This document shows, in pieces, positions 37,015-48,740 of a stretch of DNA of 64,000 nt. The position numbers and the translations under genes are program-made. This DNA is from Malus domestica. Lineage: Eukaryota > Streptophyta > Magnoliopsida > Rosales > Rosaceae. Positions within the stretch are counted from its first letter, which is position 1. Every line of letters begins with the position of its first letter. The notes below the pieces were generated by a model. It was not told the origin of the DNA, did not search any database, and saw nothing but the letters and a program-made list of their open reading frames with translations. The stretch lies in NCBI RefSeq assembly GCF_042453785.1, contig NC_091665.1:5715501-5779500 (forward strand), read 5' to 3'.

Positions 37015-37375
37015 GACCATCTCCAACCCTTGGAGTAAAACCTAAAATTTTTAGCCTAGAAAATTTAGGTTTTATCCCAGAAACAGTTTTTCTGCTCCAA
37101 CCCTTCTGGCCTAAAATTTTAGCTCCAGATTATTAAAGAATGAATTTAGGATAATATTTTTAACTTAACTTTAAAAAAAATTATGTAGACTATCCTAAAT
37201 TAATTTTATGAACATTTTGACCTAAAAATATTTAAATTCCGATAAATATTGAAAAATCACTAAATCGACACATGAAACTCAAGAAACACTATGGAAGAAT
37301 ATGTAACACATGATAGAGATTGGAAGAATTGTAAATGGGAAAATTCAGGACTTACTCCAAGGGTTGGAATTGGTC
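37015..37375. mobile_element. PIF/Harbinger (Tourist-like) MITE, 361 bp
   Basis: The left end GACCATCTCCAACCCTTGG and the reverse complement of the right end, GACCAATTCCAACCCTTGG, are near-perfect terminal inverted repeats. A 3-bp TAA duplication is present at 37012-37014 and 37376-37378. Both features are diagnostic of Tourist-type MITEs. Confidence 0.85.
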
Positions 37376-37378
37376 TAA

Positions 37379-38370
37379 AGATTGATTTTAAAAACATTTT
37401 CTCTAAAAGCGATTTTAGTAATTTAAAAGCACTTTCTAATTGTTGCCTCAAAGGATGTGGTTTCTGTGTTCAAAGCGGGCATTATGTAGAACAAATAGCT
37501 TAGTGGATAGAAGAAAAAATAGACCGGCAGAAGATAAAGGGATGCAGCGAATTTGCAAATTTGACATTCGAGCTCCGATTTGTACCCATGATATCTTTTC
37601 GGAAAAGGAACAATGCCGTGGTTCAAACTTTAATCAACAACCTTTTGGGATTTCTATCATACTGGTGAATTCCATAATTGGTTGAGCAGACAAAGTCCTT
37701 GTTTGAGTGAGAGCTTCTCGAATGCCGTTCATTTTACAATAAGAGACATGTCTCTTATTCACTATTCGCCGACAACGATAGAGTTTCTGCAAAGGGTACT
37801 GAATAAAAGCAGAAAGTCAGTTTTCTGAGATTGGCCGGTGGAAGAAGATAGATTATTGGCCGTCATGGAAGTTCCCGAGACAAAAATGTTGACGATGATT
37901 GCCTTCCATCACAAAGCAATTGTCGCTGTTTGGTGGGATCAACTGCAGAACACTCGACAGAGGCAAGCGAAGAATCGGGTTCGAATACAAGGATTTTTCA
38001 TGCGTTCGTGTTCTTAATTTATAAATTAATGACTGAAATCTTCAATTGTAATGTAAAGCAGAATCAATACATTTACAGGGATAATATTTCAACATTAAAA
38101 GCAATGCCTAATAGAAACACAACGGTTTTTGGTAAAACAAAACGAAACAAAAAGCAATACAAAAAAGATGCTTACAGAAGATGGAGAAGACCAAGCTATT
38201 CTCAAACAAGACAGCAAAAGTAAATTAAATTGATTGCATTTACCGCTTCCATGTTGTGCCGTCTTCCCTTATGGAATTGCACCAGAGAGCAGCTTTGTAT
38301 TGTCGTGGTTCTTCCAAAGACTTTTGACACCGTCCCATGGGAAATACTTGGATGAACCAACTGAACGCTT
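37379..38370. other. Flank and probable 3' UTR of the following minus-strand gene
   Basis: AT-rich DNA with no supported gene. The part nearest 38370 is likely the 3' UTR of the gene at 38371-41413. Short open frames here lack domains. Confidence 0.4.
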
Positions 38371-41300
38371 TCAGTAGGTAGAGTCATGACCAGGACTATC
38401 TGCATGCATGTCCATCGAGGTATCATTGGAACTTGGAGGATTAGCATCCCGGTTTGGGTGGAGAAAGCTAGGTTCATTGTTTCGGGCTCCATTTCCAGAT
38501 GGCAGAACTGCTCCTGGATAATATCCATCTTGAGAAATGTGATAGTGCTGAAGACTCTGGCGAACAGGGCTCGACAAAGCATTTGAGAAGACCGAATTCT
38601 TAGATTGATGATCGCACTGCTCAGAACGAATTCCCTGCCCAGTATTTGTTGGACCAGATGAACCAGAAGTAACTGGCAAACCTGAGTTTGAGAAATGCGC
38701 AGTGGGCTGCAGATGCTGATGTTGGAGTGGCAACCTAGGGGACATTGATGGCTCCTCTCCACAATAGTCCAACTCATTCTGCATGGAGATAAGAAAGATA
38801 TTTGTAAGCTGTACAAATGAGGTTTAGATTATTAAATTTTTACATATTGTAACAGCACGTCCGTTGTTACATATCATGAATTTCTTTATTAAAGAACAGG
38901 CATTATCTATACACACAAGAAATAAACTTATCAGTATAAAACCAAGGTTTAGAAACATTCCTCCATGGATGTTGATTGGTAAGAACCACCTAAGAAAACC
39001 ACACTCTCAGGGCCCATTTCATAACAATTTTGGTTTTTTATTTTAATTTTTATTTTATGTGCTTGAGATATGAGGGAAGTATACAGAAGAAAGAAGACAT
39101 GAAGAAGAGTAGAGGAATGTATACTTTTGTTTCTTATACATTTCTCTACGTCTATCCCACCATCATTCCTCCACCCTTCATCACCCCTCCTTCCTCCTTA
39201 TACTTTCCCCATATCTCAAGCACAAAATGTAAAAACTAAAAATAAAATGGTTACCAAACAGGCCCTTAGTTTCTAGTTAACAAAATAAAAGTATTCCCTC
39301 GAAAAAAGGAGAATCATTAAGCTGCACAATGTTTAAAGCTTCAAACAGGTTTAAAAGTTAAATTCTGGATTCAGGCCCAATTCCACAGAATATGCCAACC
39401 ATGAAATTAATTCCTTCTGTTGGGCAAAAAAAGAAGGTTGGAATTCTTCAACTGGGAAAAATATGGAAATAAACCCTCACAAAAGTTCAGCTGAACCACA
39501 TCAATGGTAATCTGAAATGAAACCATAGGTCACAATGTTGCACTTATAAAAGGTCTTAATCTAGCAACACATAACCCTATGCTCTCTAGAAGGCAAATAT
39601 AAACATATACAAGATATATGCTTAGCATGTACATCAAGTCTAGAAAGAGAAAATGTCAAGTAATCAACATGAGATTCAAGAAATGCATTAGTAACATGTT
39701 ACATGAGGGATGGATAGAATGTACAGAAGAGAGGAAGTGGCATCAGTCAAATAAACTGCAAATATTTTTTAAAATATATAATAAACCCGTCAAAAGTTAG
39801 TTGATACAAAGGGTGTGTGCTTAATGGACTCTGCTAAAAAAATTAGCCCCATCACTAATGTATAACATCCCTGAAAGAAAGACACACTTAAGTTTGATAG
39901 AACTGTTTTGATTTACACAAATTTTGAATGTCAAAGAAGCAACTTCGTGTGTATGTCTATGCGAACATCCATATGTTTTTTGCCCTCTGGATAGGTTATC
40001 ACACTATGAGACAAACAAGATGGCACAATAGATCCTTTACGAAAACAAACATAGACAATAGTAAACAAACCTGAAGATAATTTACTATATCGACTGTTGT
40101 AACTCGTGAGCCTCCTTCTTGTTGTCTACAGATCCACTGATAAATTTTATCCTGAAAAAACAGCCAGCACAGTTTCATCAATGAAATGTAGAAAACAGAT
40201 ATGCAGCCCATCTTTAAAGCAATTTTACACATTAATAGGGCATTATGTGTGTAAAAAATTTATACAAGAATGAATATGCACATATATTAAGAAACATTGT
40301 AGACCAATTGCACTATTGGCTACCAGCAACAAAAATTGCATGGAATTTTGAACATGGAAGCATAAAGCAGCATTTGAGACCTCGCCCTTCAATCAACTAA
40401 AAGGAAACAATATATTTAACAAAATTTTAAATTCATAAAAAAGTCCCACACCATCCTGCTGGTTTAGCCAGTTCACAAGAACTCTGTATATCTCAGGAAG
40501 AAAATGTGAAAAGCCAAAACAATGTACAAAAAAAGATGGCTACAGGAATAAGGAAGAAGGAACACAAAAACCTCTTACTCCAAAAACTAGTGGAGCCCAA
40601 CTCATCAGAGAGTAGAGACTTGCACCATCATTTGCAAGAGAACGGCAAATCAATCAGTTGGAGAAAGGAAATAGTACATATGTTTGTGTAATGAACGTTG
40701 AATACAAAACCCTTGGCAAAACCAACTTTTCAAAAACATATCCCACTCGAAGTTTTATGCCAAACAACATCAGAACAGCAGCAAGAATCATGCAAATTTA
40801 CTTACTTTAAGTCCGACTACCGTGTTTGGAGAGTAAAGGAAATATCATTTTGTCAACACAGGGATAAAAATCATTCATGTTATCTAGTGTTTAGGGTTTG
40901 TTAAGATGTAAATATAATATCCAATTGGAAATCCCCACCAATTATCTGAGCGCTTTCGACAAGTTTAACATTAATATTCATTACAATTCCTACAGATACA
41001 GAAAAAGTTGCTGTCTTTCTCATCCAACCTTATTGGCAATGACATGACATGCTCACTCAAAACTACCGTTCACCCAATTCACAACCAAACGAAATACACC
41101 AATTAACTATGAAACCCCAATTTCTATCAATAATTGGAGACAAAAAAATTGTGACTTTGATTTGATCCTGATGAAGAACCAAAAACCCAATGAGGGAATC
41201 AGCGATTAGATAAGAATCAACAAATGAAGGAGGTAGAGAGAGAAAGAGACATACAAGGGCGTGGCGTTCACCGGCTTGAAAGGAGAGTTTTTGGTGGTTC

Positions 41301-41413
41301 ATGGCCTGAGTGTAGAGCTGAGAGAGGGAATTAGCGGCGCTGCAGAAGGAGGTATACATGCTTCGATCAACCTCGTCGAGGCTGGTGGCCACCGACTTTC
41401 TCTTCTTCCCCAT
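38371..41413 (-). CDS. Uncharacterised plant protein, 215 aa, three exons
   Basis: The exons are 41413-41255, 40151-40071 and 38778-38371, all in phase 0 with GT-AG borders (for example TTTTTTCAG|GATAAA and CATGCAG|AATGAG). The protein begins MGKKRKSVATSLDEVDRSMY, a short basic start that may be nuclear. An alpha-helical region follows (SFCSAANSLSQLYTQAMNHQ), then DKIYQWICRQQEGGSRVTTV-DIVNYLQNELDY, which reads like a compact helical domain. A Ser/Pro/His/Asn-rich disordered tail ends DMHADSPGHDSTY. I see no catalytic motif. The helical N-terminal half with a disordered tail suggests a nuclear adaptor, but that is a guess. Both introns are over 1 kb, and intron 2 carries a MITE. Confidence 0.82.
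39009..39270. mobile_element. MITE in intron 2 of the uncharacterised gene
   Basis: The left end CAGGGCCCATTTCATAACAA and the right end GGTTACCAAACAGGCCCTTA are imperfect inverted repeats. Subterminal copies of GCTTGAGATATG (left) and CATATCTCAAGC (right) extend the symmetry. Related ends occur at 19840-19985 and 29985-30105. Confidence 0.65.
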
Positions 41414-42055
41414 GGCAGGCAGTTTCTGTCCCCAACAATCGCCTTCTTCTTCTGATATGATATTATCAGAAGAAACCAGGTTGTGGGTTTTGCGTGTGAG
41501 GCCAAACTGGTCCTCTGAAATCGAAATTGATCGATTGAGAGAGGAACAAGAAGAGTGAATCGATTTTATATGGAAATTTGGGATTTTTGGGGATTTGGGG
41601 GACTTGGATGGAAATCCGAATGGGCGTGGGTGTCTTTTGGTTTGGGCCTTTGTTTTTTTTTTGGTTTCCTTTTGCAACAATTATCACGTCGACATGAGGG
41701 GGGTTTCACCGTCTCAGAAGAGGGAAGGACACATGCTCACTATCGTGGCAATTCGCCCCACGTGAACATTGCTTCCATATCCCAACAGTTACTCTAATCT
41801 TATTTTGTTTCTGATGACTCTTATTTATTTTCTTTGAACAAACGATATTATTTATACTTAGAAAGAGAGGGTGGACTAACTTTCACACTAGATTTTTTTT
41901 TTTTTGAAAAAAAAAAAAAGAAAAAGAAAAAAAAGAGTCTCACACTAGACTCTTGTTTCTTCTTCTAAATCAATGATTTATAAGAGGTTTCCTAAGGTTT
42001 AGCTGAATTGTAAGGATATCTTTTCTCATTGTTGATATTACACAAAGAACTAGTC
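41414..42055. other. 5' flank of the uncharacterised gene
   Basis: Probable 5' UTR and promoter up to about 41700, followed by AT-rich intergenic DNA with poly-T and poly-A runs near 41895-41935. No further gene is seen. Confidence 0.4.
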
Positions 42056-42195
42056 AGTTTGTAATGTCCTCGAATAATAAGTCCAAGAAATATATAATAG
42101 AAAAAATCTAGTCCCAAGAAGTTAGAATCTCAAGTTTTTTTTCTCTCTCATACAGATATTCTAAACGTTCATAATCGTGATCACAATACTAGCTA

Positions 42196-42352
42196 TGTTG
42201 GAATATTAGTTGTTTAATTTTATTGTTTGGGTTTTAGACCCAACCCATTAGAATTAGGTTTTTGTTTCCTTACTTATTAGGATTAGTCTTCTCTTTCGTT
42301 TAAATTAATAAAGTTTTATGTTTTGTTTGTTCATCGTGTCCTCTGATTTTCA
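42196..42352. mobile_element. 157-bp insertion with perfect 8-bp target duplication
   Basis: The block TGTTGGAATATTAG...CTCTGATTTTCA is flanked by ACTAGCTA on both sides (42188-42195, 42353-42360). The family A sequence is continuous when the block and one ACTAGCTA are removed. The TG...CA ends suggest a very small solo LTR, but an 8-bp duplication is not normal for LTR elements and there are no hAT inverted repeats. Confidence 0.6.
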
Positions 42353-42714
42353 ACTAGCTAGGCATTGACAATCATCGAAGATCAATGCCTATTATATTTT
42401 CTTGCTTGATAGAATGATTGGTCTTTGAGTCGTTGGTGTGAAGGAGACCAACACAAATATGTCAGGTGAATTCATTAAACACGACCAAATGAGAGTTCTT
42501 ATATGCAATTGCGTAGTCATAAATTAATCGGTGGGTGGGCTAAGCTAAAATTATTACTAAAGTAATAACTTGAAGCAAGATATTTGTACTATAGGAGTTT
42601 TAATTTGTTAATAATAAATTATAATATTGGTTAAGGTGATGAGTCTATTTAATATTTATTAGCTCTTATTTTCCTCAAAAACACCTTTAAGATTCAAAAT
42701 TTTCATTTACTAAG

Positions 42715-43785
42715 TGGAATACGTCTAGTGGAATTCCTCTTCAATTATAAGTGAGAGGTCTTATGTTCGATTCTTGCAAAATGTGAATTTGAACTAGCCC
42801 ATTATGAGACTAAGCTCATCCCTTTTGACACACCCTGACCAAGATCGAGGCATGCTGGCCGTCATGTGAGGGTGACAGAAACAAGTATATACCGTTAATT
42901 ATTAACGGCGTCATCTAACGCCGTTAGCATATTCCGTCAAAATTGACGGAATATGCCCTCATCTTCTCTGACGAGTCGCCGGACGTCGGTGACTTCACCG
43001 GTTTCTGGGTTTTATTTCAAAACCTTATATCTCTCTCGACGTAACACCAAACTTCATGAAACTTGGACCATTTTGAAGATCTCACCAAGACAAACAAAAC
43101 CATACCTGAGTCGAGCCCTGAAACCATCGGAAACCCACCGGAAAAAGCCTCGATATTCCGGCAATTCTTAAAACTCGTCGTTCTCGATAGTTCGACATCC
43201 AAAATCTTCCAATGAACCACTCCTAGCCTCGTGAGGACCTCCTTAAGCTACCTATAAGCTTGAAATCCCCAAAAACACACGATTTTACGATTGCATGAAT
43301 AGTGACATAAATCGGGTTAGGGTTTTCACGAGTTTTCGAAGAAGTTCTTACCTAAAAATGGTATCATTCAACTCGTGTGAACCTTAGGAACACCATGATG
43401 TCCTCTGAACCCTCGATCTGCGCGTGAAAGGTTGGTTTTTAAGTTCGTCCGTACGTTTTGTATGGATTTTCTAAAAAATCCGAGAGGAAGGAGAAAGAGA
43501 ATGCACGGGAAAGAGAGAAAGAGAGAGGAAGAGTTTGTGTGTGTGTGTGAGTGGTCCACGTGGGTCACCAACCAAAACTACAAAAACTAAGTTCTAATTT
43601 GGTCCAAAAATTAAGGAAAAAATATAAGTTTAGACCACCACTAACATGCATAATACACACCACAACACTCACATACAAGGGTAAAATAGTCAACTCACGT
43701 CATTGATAATTTATTTCGGGACGGGCTGTGACACCTTTGCCCTTAGTGTAGATAATATTATTTATTCAAAAAAAAAAACTCAAAA
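42715..43785 (+). mobile_element. tRNA-derived SINE, copy 2, split by a solo LTR
   Basis: The left half shows TAGTGGAATTCCTC (A-box region), GTTCGATTCTTG (B-box) and GTGAATTTGAACTAGCCCAT. The right half resumes at GCCCTTAGTGTAGATAATAT with an A-rich tail. It matches the intact copy at 21175-21350. The interruption is the 908-bp element at 42826-43733. Confidence 0.7.
42826..43733 (-). mobile_element. Solo LTR (Gypsy-type), 908 bp
   Basis: It begins TGACACACCCTGACC and ends CGGGACGGGCTGTGACA. It is flanked by a perfect 5-bp duplication CCTTT (42821-42825, 43734-43738). Read on the minus strand the ends are TGTCACAGCCCGTCCC...GTGTGTCA, the same pattern as the LTRs at 4865-7383 and 7766-9920. 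There is no internal coding region. Confidence 0.82.
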
Positions 43786-44115
43786 GATTAATATTTTAAA
43801 GCTTAAATAACCAAAACTCTCTCCCTATACTATAACCTTGTTCTTGGCTTCGCCAGTGCTTATATGGAAATTTTTACTTACAAGACAAATAAGAAACTTT
43901 AAGGTTATAATAATGCAATTGTCCTTAGACCTAAGGCACCATATTTGTCTTATGGATACATTTTTTTTATCATTTAATGATGCATCATAATCCTATGGTT
44001 TGTTGCACACATTGTTGGAGTCTTGGACTTATTCATAAAGGCATGTGCGTGTGCGACAAGTGTGATCATTACATTCAACAAGAAGAAGAATACTCTAAAG
44101 ATATGCTTTAGACAA

Positions 44116-44461
44116 TAACCCCACCCTTTAATACCTATTTTGTTCCTTATTTATGTAAATATTACCATACCTTTGGACTATTCTATTTTATATAGCTTTA
44201 AAACCTGCAACATAACCTCGACCCTATTCTCCCAACTCTTTACACACCTCTTTTTTTTTTTTTTTTTTTGTCAAGCTTTACACAACCTCATTCACTCACT
44301 TAATTATGCAACAACTAACACAGAGAAGTGTTACATCTTTAAGGAAAATAATGAAATTTGAATCAAACAAACTAAATTATATAGGAATGATAAGCCTTAC
44401 CAAAATAGGATTTAATTCTTTTTTGCAGAAACACCCAAAAATAAGTCATGTGTGATGCTCT

Positions 44462-44495
<34 letters not shown>
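44116..44495. other. AT-rich flank ending in an (AT)n target tract
   Basis: No gene is seen. The (AT)n run at 44465-44495 continues on the other side of the Copia element at 59161-59186, so the element inserted into this microsatellite. Confidence 0.6.
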
Positions 44496-44501
<6 letters not shown>

Positions 44502-44752
44502 AGCCTATTTTATTTGACAAATGTGAGGGGGCCGACGGCAAGGAGAAGAGAGAGTGAGAGAGATTTGTTTGTAGAATTATAGAGGAATTTATGTGTTATC
44601 CCTCCTACATAGTGCCTTTATTTATAGTAGTAAAAGGATAGAAGAAATTCCTTTATCCCCAAGGAATACAAGTTGTAATAGGAAATGATAACTATAATCA
44701 AACATAATCTAAGGTTTACACAATCACACTTAAACTAGGAAAGTTTACAACA
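44496..44752 (-). repeat. 3' LTR of the Copia element
   Basis: This is the near-identical partner of 58908-59160. It ends TTTACAACA, next to CTCCCCCTT, which read on the minus strand is the polypurine tract directly before the 3' LTR. The minus strand carries a TATA-like CTATAAATAAAGG at about 44633. Confidence 0.9.
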
Positions 44753-45166
44753 CTCCCCCTTGAGTGTGTAAATACTCAAGGTAGATTTAGCATCATGCAA
44801 AAGTTGAGGAAGTCGACTCATCGGGATGATTTTAAGGAACAACGCTTATTCTCAATAAGGTAAGAACTTGCATAAGTAAATGAGTCTCACTAAAAACCCT
44901 AAGGCTATGGCAAAAACCCGAGGAGGGACAAAATCCATAGTCTAAGGATAAATGTGTGAGAAATGCAAGGTCAAAAGAACGTCTACAGGACGTCATCAGG
45001 GATATAACCAACCCAAGGTGGGTGCCTCGTTAAAACCTAGTTAGGTAGCAAAAACCAGTGGGAAAATGCTCCTAATCGTAGGGAAAAAGAATACACTAAG
45101 ATCAAGCAAGTGTTCTTCAGGATACTCCCCATAAGTTAGACATAATTCCAAAGAGAAATAGTAATG

Positions 45167-45469
45167 TTACAACTCAGAAAGTTTACGCATACCAATTACA
45201 TGAACAAGCTTCTGAAACGTCGTCTTCGGTAGTGATTTGGTGAAAAGGTCGGTCAGATTGTCTTGTGAACGGATTTGCGTGACTTCAATCTTATGATGCT
45301 CTTGTTGTTGATGTGAAAAAAAAGAAATCTGACACAATGTGCTTGGTGTTGTCTCCTTTGGTGTAACCCCTTTTGAGTTGTTCGATGTATACTGCGTTGT
45401 CTTCAAAGATCGTCGTCGAGACATCAACGGTGAGATAAAGATTACAGGAGCTTTGAATATGGCCCATTA
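45167..45469 (-). pseudogene. Copia RNase H C-terminal fragment
   Basis: On the minus strand the reading MGHIQSSCNLYLTVDVSTTI is followed by FEDNAVYIEQLKRGYTKGDN and, after frame changes, by IRSQDNLTDLFTKSLPKTTF. These are the end of the Copia RNase H domain (the DN and DLFTK blocks). The fragment is separated from its upstream part by the hAT MITE. Confidence 0.82.
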
Positions 45470-45477
45470 CTGCTCTC

Positions 45478-46301
45478 CAAGGTTCTAAAAAATGCTAGGC
45501 GCTAGTCGGACGGTGGACTAGCGCCTAGTGCCTAGGCGGCCTAGGCAGGTTTACATAAATTTACACTATATATTATAAAATATGAGTATATGTGTATAAT
45601 TTTAGGACTTTTTTTCTAATTTTATACAAAGAATATTGGGCCTAGTTTGTTTTTTTCTTTGAACAAAATAGTGGGCCACAAAATGAACCCAACTTGAAAG
45701 AAAATCCCTTTTTTTCAATTAAACCGACATCTTTTCTACAACCTTTCTCGGTTTCTCCAATGCTAGTCCCAATCAACCATCACTTGTTTAGTGGCTCTAG
45801 GCTTGCATTTATTATCAACAAATCTCCTATTCTTTCTCTCTGCAGAGAGACCCCTTCTCTCTCTTTAGTTATGCCTTTCTTTTCCTCCCATTTTTAGTTT
45901 TTCTTTCGACTCTCTCTCTCTCTCTTTCTTTTCTTTTCAACAAAATGGACGGATCTCTTCAATATATCCCATTCTCTTTCTGCAGTAAAACCCAACGGAC
46001 GAATTATGTGTATTGCTCATCCCTGTATATTCTCAATCTACTTGGGTTCATCAATTGATGTTGGGTGTAAGAGCGCAGGTTTGAAGATTTGGGTTGTGGG
46101 TGGTGGATCGTGTAGATGAGAGGGGACATTTACAAGGCATCGACCGCAACCTAGACTGTCGCCTAGCATTGTCTAGGCCGCCTTGAGCGCCTAGAGATGC
46201 CTAGGCAGCCGCCTAAATCCTTCCCGTCTTACCTGAACGATTTAGCCCAAATCGAATTGGGACTACACCGCCGAGTGCCTAAGCCGATTTTTAGAACATT
46301 G
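45478..46301. mobile_element. hAT-type MITE, copy 2, inside Copia RNase H
   Basis: The terminal inverted repeats are CAAGGTTCTAAAAAATGC at the left and, reverse-complemented, CAATGTTCTAAAAATCGGC at the right; both continue into CTAGGCG-type subterminal repeats. CTGCTCTC (45470-45477) and ATGCTCTC (46302-46309) match at 7 of 8 positions. The Copia reading frame resumes across the site (...WLRA / VMGHIQ...), which proves an insertion. The interior is non-coding. Confidence 0.88.
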
Positions 46302-46309
46302 ATGCTCTC

Positions 46310-47142
46310 AACCAAAAGCATTCCCAAGTTGCTCCATGTAAGGCTAGAATTTCAGCATGGTTAGATGAAGTGGCAACTAGGGTCTGTTTAGTTGACCTCC
46401 AAGAGATTGCGGTGCCTCCAACGGTAAAGACATAACCTGTTTGAGAACACGCCTTGTGTGGATCAGATAAGTATCCTACATCGGCATAACCAACAAGGTG
46501 AGAATCGATTCGAGAATCAAGGAGTGCGGCATCACTCGTGGATCCATAGGGATAAAACAAGCCCAAATCCGTAGTACCCTTAAGGTAACGAAAGATGTCT
46601 TTCACGCTAGTCCAATGTTTGCATATAGGTACATTACTGTATCTTGCCAAAAGATTAATAACGAATGAGATGTCGGGTCTAGTGCATTGAGCTAAGTACA
46701 ATAAAGCGCCTATCGCACTTAGATAAGGAACTTCAGGCTCCAAAATCTCTTTATCATCCTTATTCGGACGGAATGAATCTCGTTTTGCATCTAGCAATCG
46801 AACGACCATAGGAGTACTCGAAGGCTTCGCTTTATCCTCATTAAAGTGGTGCAACACCTTTTGGGTGTAGTTCGATTGATGTACTAAGATTCCATCTGAA
46901 CAATGGTTTATCTCGAAATCGAGACATTATTGAGTCTTACCTAGATCTTTCATCACAAATTTCGACTTCAGGTGCATGGCAGTTCTTGCGAGCTCTTCAA
47001 GAGTTCCGATGAGGTTCATGTCATTGACATATACTGCAACAATCGTAAATCCAGAATGTGACTTCTTAATGAACACACAAAGGCATAGTTCGTTGTTCAC
47101 ATATCTCTAACTAGTCAAATACTCACTCTGACGGTTATACCA
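46310..47142 (-). pseudogene. Copia reverse transcriptase (C-terminal part) and RNase H
   Basis: The frame 46857-46310 reads GALLYLAQCTRPDISFVINLLARYS and later GYADVGYLSDPHKACSQTG, GTAISWRSTKQTLVATSSNH. These are the thumb and RNase H blocks of Copia pol. Upstream (about 47030) the catalytic box reads YVNDMNLIG, where an active enzyme has YVDD. Stop codons are present, so it is inactive. Confidence 0.88.
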
Positions 47143-47648
47143 TGTTTGTACCATACTTAGGACCTCCGTATTTAGATCTCATATAAATACTCGGGGGACT
47201 CAAATGTAGTTATGTAATAAAGGAATGGGCAAATATGTAATAAGTGATGAGCTCTTATTCTATAAAAGGACTCCTCACTCTCCTCATTGGGAGAGGCCAA
47301 TTCTTAGGCCATACCCTCACCCTCTCAGAGCTCTCATTCTCACAGAGAAGCTCTCTCTCTTTCCCTTTTCAACATCTCAGACAAATACAATAATCAGTGT
47401 GAACGTAGCCCAAACCTTGGGGTGAACCACGATACATCTTGTGTTATTTACTTTCTTGCAAATTCACGGTCGGATTTACGTTGTTCCAAGACCCTTCCAG
47501 TTTTGTGCATCAACATTTGGCGTCGTCTGTAGGAAACAACACAAAAAGCTGTGTCGGTTCTCTTTCATTTTTCACCTTCGTCGTGAATCTACATCAGCTT
47601 TCATTTTCTGATTTCTGTCAGGACCAGGAGAGAAAATAATAATAATAA

Positions 47649-48740
47649 TGGGTGAGTCTCAACCACACACCACCTCAATGCTTCTATCTTCTCTTCTCTG
47701 CTTTGAATTCTTAAAAAAAACATTGAAAAAGCTTTACAATAAGAAACCCATTGATCCTAAGGGTTCTCTGTCAGCTGGAGCTTTTTGGGGATATCACCCA
47801 TGGAGCTTTTAACGCTCACTAGCATGTTCGGCCTGAACTTTGTGAAGGGTATGCACCAGTTTCTCTTCTTCGTGCACTACGTCATGATGATCCAGACACC
47901 TTTTGAGCGCGTCATGTACTGCAGCTTGCTCTTCGACACTGCCGTTCACCGCCAAGTCACCACCCTCCTAGCGTCATTCCTCGTCGCCACACACCGCCAA
48001 GAGAATCTCTTTTTTGACGGCTCCAAAGTCGAGCTCTCGGCCTACCGAGCCGTTATCCGGCTACGATTCTCCGACGCCAAAGTCTTCTCTACGCTGTGAC
48101 TCTCAAGGCGCGGGCAATGCTTGTCGATGGCATCAGCCGAGTGGAAGATGACGAAGAGTAGCTTGATCACTTGATCGGGCGGGCCTGCGTTGCCAAGCCA
48201 GATAAGCTTATGGCTACGGAGTCTAGGGTTTTGAGGAGGGTAAGGGAGGAATTTGGAAGCCATTCCCCGACACTGCATCAAAAGTCCGACAAGACCAACA
48301 ACAACAATACCAACAATACCAACAATACTACAATCACCACCACCACAACAATTACCAGTCATAGCCGCCGTCGCTGCAAACCCTGCTAGACTACAATTCC
48401 AGCCCTTCCACTTTTACACAAGCTTACATGCACATTTAGCAGCCAACCATGCAGCTTCACCTCCCTCTCCAACCTCTGCCACTGTCAGCTCAATAGGTTT
48501 CTCATTTGTTGGAAAAGTATTTTGAAATATTCTGCACAAAAAGCTTGAAAATTGAGATTTGTGGGCCGAAATTGTGATTAGTGTTCTGGGTGAGCGGGAT
48601 ACTGGTATGGCTGTTGCCAAAAGCAACAACAGCAGTGAAGCATCAACAGGGTTGTGCAATTGCTACAAAGTTGCTAGCTTGACTTCCTCCATCTTAGATG
48701 CAGATGAAACCTCAAATCTAAAGGATCGGTACATTCTATG
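47649..48740 (+). pseudogene. Coding-like cargo of family B copy 1, origin unrecognised
   Basis: Frames run in sequence with shifts between them: MGESQPHTTSML...AGAFWGYHPWSF, then FGLNFVKGMHQFLFFVHYV, FERVMYCSLLFDTAVHRQVT and RAVIRLRFSDAKVFSTL (to 48099), then DHLIGRACVAKPDKLMATES. The composition is protein-like, but each frame breaks. The sequence is not shared with the sister copy at 54846-58661. I do not recognise the source gene. It is probably a captured host gene or several fragments. Confidence 0.45.

Larger units (their letters stand above)
42060..44115 (+). repeat. LTR-like repeat, family A copy 3, broken by nested insertions
   Basis: Segments at 42080-42190, 42353-42560 and 43890-44110 align in order with 310-800 of copy 1. 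Examples are AAGTCCAAGAAATATAT, GGCATTGACAATC, GAGTCGTTGGTGTG, CCTTAGACCTAAGGCACC and AAGAATACTCTAAAGATATG. The gaps are filled by a 157-bp insertion and by a SINE that itself carries a solo LTR. Only the 5' half of the family A repeat is present. Confidence 0.6.

Noticed and set aside
41261..41797. Plus-strand frames opposite the first exon of the 215-aa gene
   Set aside because: Antisense shadows; exon structure supports the minus strand.
47785..48099. 104-codon frame as an intact small gene
   Set aside because: It lies inside an LTR element, and coding-like sequence continues before and after it in other frames, so it is a fragment.
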